Shown: positions 6,308-9,416 of the stretch, in pieces
Position numbering within the stretch: the first letter of the stretch is position 1
Layout of the letters: the number at the start of each line of letters is the position of its first letter
DNA from: Sphingobacteriaceae bacterium
Lineage (GTDB): Bacteria; Bacteroidota; Bacteroidia; Sphingobacteriales; Sphingobacteriaceae
NCBI GenBank assembly: GCA_947478315.1
Contig: CANJWF010000037.1
Location: 1-9,416 of the forward strand
Length of the DNA: 9,416 nt
Direction of reading: 5' to 3'
Program-made: the position numbers and the translations under genes
Notes under the pieces: generated by a model
The model's input: the letters and a program-made list of their open reading frames with translations, nothing else
What the model was told of the DNA's origin: nothing
Database searches by the model: none

Positions 6308-7546
6308 ATGATGAAGCCATCTAAGTCAGCGTTTAGTAAATATCAACTTTTTGTAGTTGCTATTTTAGGATTAATACAGTTTACTGTTATCCTAGATTTT
6401 ATGGTTTTGTCACCGTTGGGGGCATTTTTGATGCCTGAGCTTCGTATATCATCTTCTCAGTTTGGTTTAGTGGTTTCGGCATATGCGTTTAGTGCAGGTG
6501 CGTCGGGATTGTTGGCCGCTGGATTTGCAGATTTATTTGATCGTAAAAAAATGTTGGTGTTTTTTTACATGGGATTTATTATCGGAACGTTGTTATGTGG
6601 GATTGCTACTGATTATCATTTTTTATTGATAGCTAGAGTTGTGACAGGTTTATTTGGGGGTGTTATCAGTTCTATTTGTTTTGCGATAATAACCGATTTG
6701 TTCGATTTATCGGTTCGAGGGCGTGTAATGGGTGTAGTGCAAGTGGCTTTTGCAGGTAGTCAGGTATTGGGTATTCCTGTTGGGTTGTTCTTAGCGAATC
6801 ATTGGGGATGGCATGCTCCTTTTTTGATGATAGTGGCTTTTGGTGTGGCAACGGTGCTCGTGATTGCTATTGGGTTGAAACCCATTGCCGAACATTTAAA
6901 GATAGTGCGTGAACATAATGCTATTCAGCATCTGATTAAAACTTTTTCTGTGAAATCGTATTTGATGGCATTTGCTACTACCATTTTATTGGCTACGGGA
7001 GGTTTTATGTTAATGCCTTTTGCCAGCACTTTTATGGCAAATAATTTGCAAATTTCTGCTACTCAACTTCCATTTGTGTATATTGTAACGGGTGTTTTTT
7101 CGATGATAGCAGGTCCTTTGGTGGGTAAATTGAGTGATAGTGTAGGGAAATATAAAGTGTTTTGTTACGGTTCTATTTTGGGTATGCTAATGGTGTTTGT
7201 GTATTGTAATTTGGGTATTACATCTTTGTGGGTGGTTATGGTGGTTAATGTATTGTTGTTTGTGGCCGTTTCTTCTAGAATGATTGCTGCTACTACTTTG
7301 ATGACGGCTGTTCCGCAAGCTAAAGATAGAGGGGCTTTTATGAGCGTTAATTCGTCGGTTCAGCAAATATCAGGTGGAATTGCTTCGGCTATTTCGGGAT
7401 TAATTGTAGTACGTACAGAAAGTGGTGTTATTAAGCATTACGATACAGTAGGTTATATCGTAGTTTTTACTATGTTGGTGTGTATTGCCATGATGTATTT
7501 TATTAATAGACATTTGAGTAGACCGAAAAATTTGTACACAGCATAA
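6308..7546 (+). CDS. MFS transporter, drug/metabolite:H+ antiporter-like (AraJ/DHA1 type)
   Basis: An integral inner-membrane protein of 412 residues with about 12 hydrophobic segments, the normal size of a 12-TM major facilitator. The start is placed at the ATG-ATG pair at 6308/6311. The upstream ATG at 6260 would add a 16-residue cysteine- and phenylalanine-containing tail not expected before TM1 and would overlap the divergent promoter region. Counting from 6308, motif A between TM2 and TM3 is GFADLFDRKK (72-81), R110 with G114 in TM4 resembles motif B, and GSQVLGIPVG (150-159) in TM5 resembles the antiporter motif C. These point to an efflux-type proton antiporter rather than a sugar uptake permease. 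The substrate cannot be told; its place next to nagB hints at, but does not show, a link to amino sugars. It is divergent from nagB and ends six bases before a long hairpin. Confidence 0.93.
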   Translation: MMKPSKSAFSKYQLFVVAILGLIQFTVILDFMVLSPLGAFLMPELRISSSQFGLVVSAYAFSAGASGLLAAGFADLFDRKKMLVFFYMGFIIGTLLCGIATDYHFLLIARVVTGLFGGVISSICFAIITDLFDLSVRGRVMGVVQVAFAGSQVLGIPVGLFLANHWGWHAPFLMIVAFGVATVLVIAIGLKPIAEHLKIVREHNAIQHLIKTFSVKSYLMAFATTILLATGGFMLMPFASTFMANNLQISATQLPFVYIVTGVFSMIAGPLVGKLSDSVGKYKVFCYGSILGMLMVFVYCNLGITSLWVVMVVNVLLFVAVSSRMIAATTLMTAVPQAKDRGAFMSVNSSVQQISGGIASAISGLIVVRTESGVIKHYDTVGYIVVFTMLVCIAMMYFINRHLSRPKNLYTA

Positions 7547-7551
7547 ATTAG

Positions 7552-7604
7552 AGAGAGAGTGTCTTACTCAATTAGCTGTGCTAATTGAGTAAGACACTCT
7601 CTCT
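7552..7604. terminator. Long perfect hairpin between convergent genes, probable bidirectional terminator
   Basis: The arms 7552-7576 and 7580-7604 pair perfectly over 25 bp around a three-base TGT loop; the arm begins AGAGAGAGTGTC and ends CTCAATTAGC. It fills the 66-base gap between the stop of the MFS gene (7546) and the stop of the VOC gene (7613), so it is placed to end transcripts from both sides. Neither side has a clean run of T after the stem, so termination by the classical intrinsic mechanism is not assured. Confidence 0.7.
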
Positions 7605-7612
7605 TCATGTTA

Positions 7613-8035
7613 TTATAAGGATGGTTTTGGCATTTTGTTGGTATCCATGTACAATATGTTCCATCGGTGTCCATCTAAATCGGTGAATCCACATCCATAC
7701 ATCCAGCCTTGATGTTCTTCGGGCTTACCGAATAATTTGCCTCCTGCTTCAATCACTTTTTTTGCCATAGCATCTACTTCCTCTTTGCTTTCGGCATCAA
7801 TAGAAAGTAATACTTCGCTAGCTTGTTGGGTGTCGACTAGATTCGTTCCCGTAAATTTTTTAAAAACCGCTTCTGCAAAGAGCATTACCACTATGTTTTT
7901 GTCGCCGATGATTAAGCAAGCTGATTCGTCGCCATTATCATGTTGTGTGTTGAACGAAAACCCTAATTGGGTAAAAAATGTTTTTGATTTTTTTACATCT
8001 TGTACAGGAAGATTAATCCAAAGTTCTTTTGCCAT
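7613..8035 (-). CDS. VOC-superfamily protein (glyoxalase/bleomycin-resistance fold, COG3607-like)
   Basis: A 140-residue cytoplasmic protein of the vicinal oxygen chelate fold, made of two beta-alpha-beta-beta-beta modules. The first module starts KELWINLPVQDVKKSKTFF (3-21) with LGFSFN (24-29). The second has SEVLLSIDAESKEEVDAMAKK (73-93), EAGGK (96-100) and the closing GFTDLDGHRWNILYMD (116-131), where H123 is a likely metal ligand. The pattern matches the group annotated as predicted lactoylglutathione lyases, whose real substrates are mostly unknown. The start at 8035 is chosen because MAKELWINLPV is the usual N-terminus. The in-frame ATG at 8092 would add 19 unrelated residues and sits in an inverted repeat. 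It faces the MFS gene across a long hairpin and follows the Fic gene on the same strand after about 146 bases, so it is probably transcribed on its own. No regulator is visible. Confidence 0.9.
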   Translation of the reverse strand: MAKELWINLPVQDVKKSKTFFTQLGFSFNTQHDNGDESACLIIGDKNIVVMLFAEAVFKKFTGTNLVDTQQASEVLLSIDAESKEEVDAMAKKVIEAGGKLFGKPEEHQGWMYGCGFTDLDGHRWNILYMDTNKMPKPSL

Positions 8036-8091
8036 TGTTGATAGTGAATTAGTTAAATTTAAAATTGAATTACAAATGAAGCAATATTTCA

Positions 8092-8108
8092 TGTACCATT
8101 GTGGTACA
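8092..8108. repeat. Short inverted repeat upstream of the VOC gene, possible operator or hairpin
   Basis: TGTACCA and TGGTACA are perfect 7-bp arms around TTG. The element lies 57-73 bases before the VOC start and 74 bases after the Fic stop. It could be a repressor site for the VOC gene or part of a weak terminator for fic. A further GGTACC palindrome occurs at 8143-8148. No regulator gene is nearby, so the role is open. Confidence 0.4.
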
Positions 8109-8181
8109 CGTCTTAAAAATAAGTACTATTTTCGTTATTATTGGTACCTGTTTTTGGATTATCGGCTATAAGAGGTCTCAT

Positions 8182-9273
8182 TTATTTTTTGAGTAATTCG
8201 TATAGTGCTATATTGATGTAAATATGCTCTTTACCTTTTTGTTCGGCTTTGAGTATACCTATTGACACTAAATGGTTGAGGTATCGGGCTGCTGCCTTCC
8301 GCTCTATTTTCAGATAGCTAGTCAAAAAATCATTTTTACAATAAGGATGCACGAATAATTGCTCTACCAAATCTTTGGAATATATTTTGGGTAATTTTTC
8401 CTGAATGTCTTTTTGTACATGGGTAAACAAGGTGTTGATTTCATGAATTTGCTTGATGGTTTCTCTTGCGGTAGTTTCTATGCCTATCAGTAGGTATAGT
8501 ATCCAGTCTTCCCAATTGTTTTTGCTTCGAACCTCTTGCAACAAGCGATAGTAGTCGCTTTTATGTTTAATGATATAGGAACTTAAATATAAAATAGGTT
8601 CGTTTAATAGTCCTTTTAAAATTAAATAGATCACATTGATGATTCGTCCTGTTCTGCCATTACCATCATAAAAAGGGTGTATGCTTTCAAACTGATAATG
8701 CTGAACGGCTAATTTAATTAAGGGTGAAATATCATCTTCTGCATCATTGTTGAGATATTCTTCTAAATTCTGCATTAAATAGAGAATAGTATCTACCTGG
8801 TCGGGTGGTGTATAAATCACTTCTTTTGTTAAATCGTTGATGAGTGCCGTACCAGGTAATTTTCTAATTCCAGCATTATTTTCTTCTAATTCATTTTGAA
8901 TGGTAATGATTCCGTTAGTGTTTAAAAAACCTTTTTCTCGCACGAGTTGTGTGCCCATGAGTAAGGCTTCGCGATAGCGTAGCACTTCTTTGGTTGCCAC
9001 ATCGGGTTTATCTGCTTTGGCATATAAAGCCTGATAAAGTTTATCTTGTGTGGTAATCACATTTTCTATTTCGGAGCTGGCTTTGGCTTCTTTGAGTACA
9101 ATAGCGTTGATGAGTATGTTGGGATTGGGAAGTGTTTTTGCCAATCCTTTTAATTCCCCTAAAGCTACTGCCGATTTACTTTCTTGGCGTAAAATTTTAA
9201 TTGTTTCTACCTTTCTATTGGGAGGCAATAGCGGCAATTTGTTGAATGCTTTTGTAGGATGAATATTTTTCAT
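8182..9273 (-). CDS. Fic-family AMP-transferase-like protein with N-terminal inhibitory motif (class II)
   Basis: Fic enzymes transfer AMP from ATP to hydroxyl side chains of target proteins. The core motif HPFYDGNGRTGR (199-210) is fully canonical, with catalytic H199, D203, N205, R207 and R210, so activity is expected. SSEIEN (66-71) upstream fits the inhibitory (S/T)xxxE(G/N) motif with S66, E70 and N71; being N-terminal to the Fic core it marks a class II, self-inhibited enzyme. The 363-residue length and motif positions closely parallel Shewanella SoFic. Residues about 5-45 resemble the N-terminal Fic_N region (LPLLPPNRKVETIKILRQ). Residues about 300-355 look like a winged helix (FLTSYLKIERKAAARYLNHL), suggesting DNA binding. 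There is no separate antitoxin next to it, as expected when inhibition is in cis. Tandem repeats lie directly upstream. Targets cannot be predicted. Confidence 0.95.
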   Translation of the reverse strand: MKNIHPTKAFNKLPLLPPNRKVETIKILRQESKSAVALGELKGLAKTLPNPNILINAIVLKEAKASSEIENVITTQDKLYQALYAKADKPDVATKEVLRYREALLMGTQLVREKGFLNTNGIITIQNELEENNAGIRKLPGTALINDLTKEVIYTPPDQVDTILYLMQNLEEYLNNDAEDDISPLIKLAVQHYQFESIHPFYDGNGRTGRIINVIYLILKGLLNEPILYLSSYIIKHKSDYYRLLQEVRSKNNWEDWILYLLIGIETTARETIKQIHEINTLFTHVQKDIQEKLPKIYSKDLVEQLFVHPYCKNDFLTSYLKIERKAAARYLNHLVSIGILKAEQKGKEHIYINIALYELLKK

Positions 9274-9416
9274 CTGTTAATTAGTCGTTAGTGTTAGTTT
9301 TTTAGGGTACTCATGAATGCAAAGCATTTATTCATTAGTGTTTGTTTCTCAATGGTATTCATGCGTGCTTCGCAGGTTGTTTATTCGTTTGTGTTCTTCA
9401 AAGGCACTCATGCATC
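9274..9416. repeat. Degenerate 48-49-base tandem repeats upstream of the Fic gene, continuing past the window
   Basis: On the minus strand three units begin with CATGARTRCC: at 9412 (CATGAGTGCC), 9363 (CATGAATACC) and 9315 (CATGAGTACC), spaced 49 and 48 bases. Each continues with an A-rich stretch containing AACAC or AACA and an AATAAA- or TAATTAA-like stretch. The two complete units then carry a short hairpin: AATGC-AAA-GCATT on the plus strand at 9317-9329 and TGC-TTC-GCA at 9365-9373. The unit nearest fic is the most decayed and lacks the hairpin. The array reaches the right edge, so its full copy number is not visible. Confidence 0.65.

Noticed and set aside
7737..8171. Plus-strand open frame of 144 codons
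   Set aside because: It lies antisense to the VOC gene, which has clear family motifs; the plus-strand protein is serine-rich and shows no recognisable domain.
9314..9416. Plus-strand frame starting ATGAATGCAAAG, open to the window edge
   Set aside because: It runs through the degenerate tandem repeats, and the 49-base spacing between two units would break a repeated reading frame; no domain is visible.

Overview
This AT-rich window most likely comes from a member of the Bacteroidota. The evidence is a glucosamine-6-phosphate deaminase fused to a PIG-L/LmbE-type deacetylase (an architecture I associate with that phylum), weak or absent Shine-Dalgarno sequences, and a candidate TTTG-N20-TAnnTTT(G)-like promoter upstream of the fusion gene. 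The genus cannot be told from the sequence. There is no tRNA, rRNA, transposase or CRISPR array.

Layout. Positions 5-469 (+) hold an unrecognised small protein that may continue beyond the left edge. Positions 509-2243 (-) hold a compact DpnII/MboI-type restriction-modification module: a Dam-like adenine methylase followed, with a 17-base overlap, by a DpnII-family endonuclease, both expected to act on GATC. Positions 2362-6227 (-) hold a same-strand run. In transcription order it contains the NagB/PIG-L fusion, an unrecognised 172-residue protein, a small HEPN-like protein whose start overlaps the previous stop by 8 bases, and GDP-L-fucose synthase. Positions 6308-7546 (+) hold a divergent 12-TM MFS transporter. 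A perfect 25-bp hairpin at 7552-7604 separates it from a convergent VOC/glyoxalase-fold protein (7613-8035, -). Positions 8182-9273 (-) encode a Fic-domain AMP-transferase-like protein with an N-terminal inhibitory motif. Degenerate 48-49-base tandem repeats lie upstream of it and run off the right edge.

How the genes fit together. The NagB fusion and GDP-L-fucose synthase belong to amino-sugar and nucleotide-sugar metabolism. The R-M module, the HEPN gene pair and the Fic protein are accessory functions of the kind found in defence or toxin-rich regions. The HEPN pair is the best candidate for an undescribed system: a HEPN protein with an RX4H ribonuclease-type motif, translationally coupled to an unrecognised partner, inserted between two sugar-metabolism genes. 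By hand count the tetranucleotide GATC, the expected target of the R-M module, occurs only seven times in the window. None lies in the first 2765 bases and three lie in the gene of the HEPN partner.
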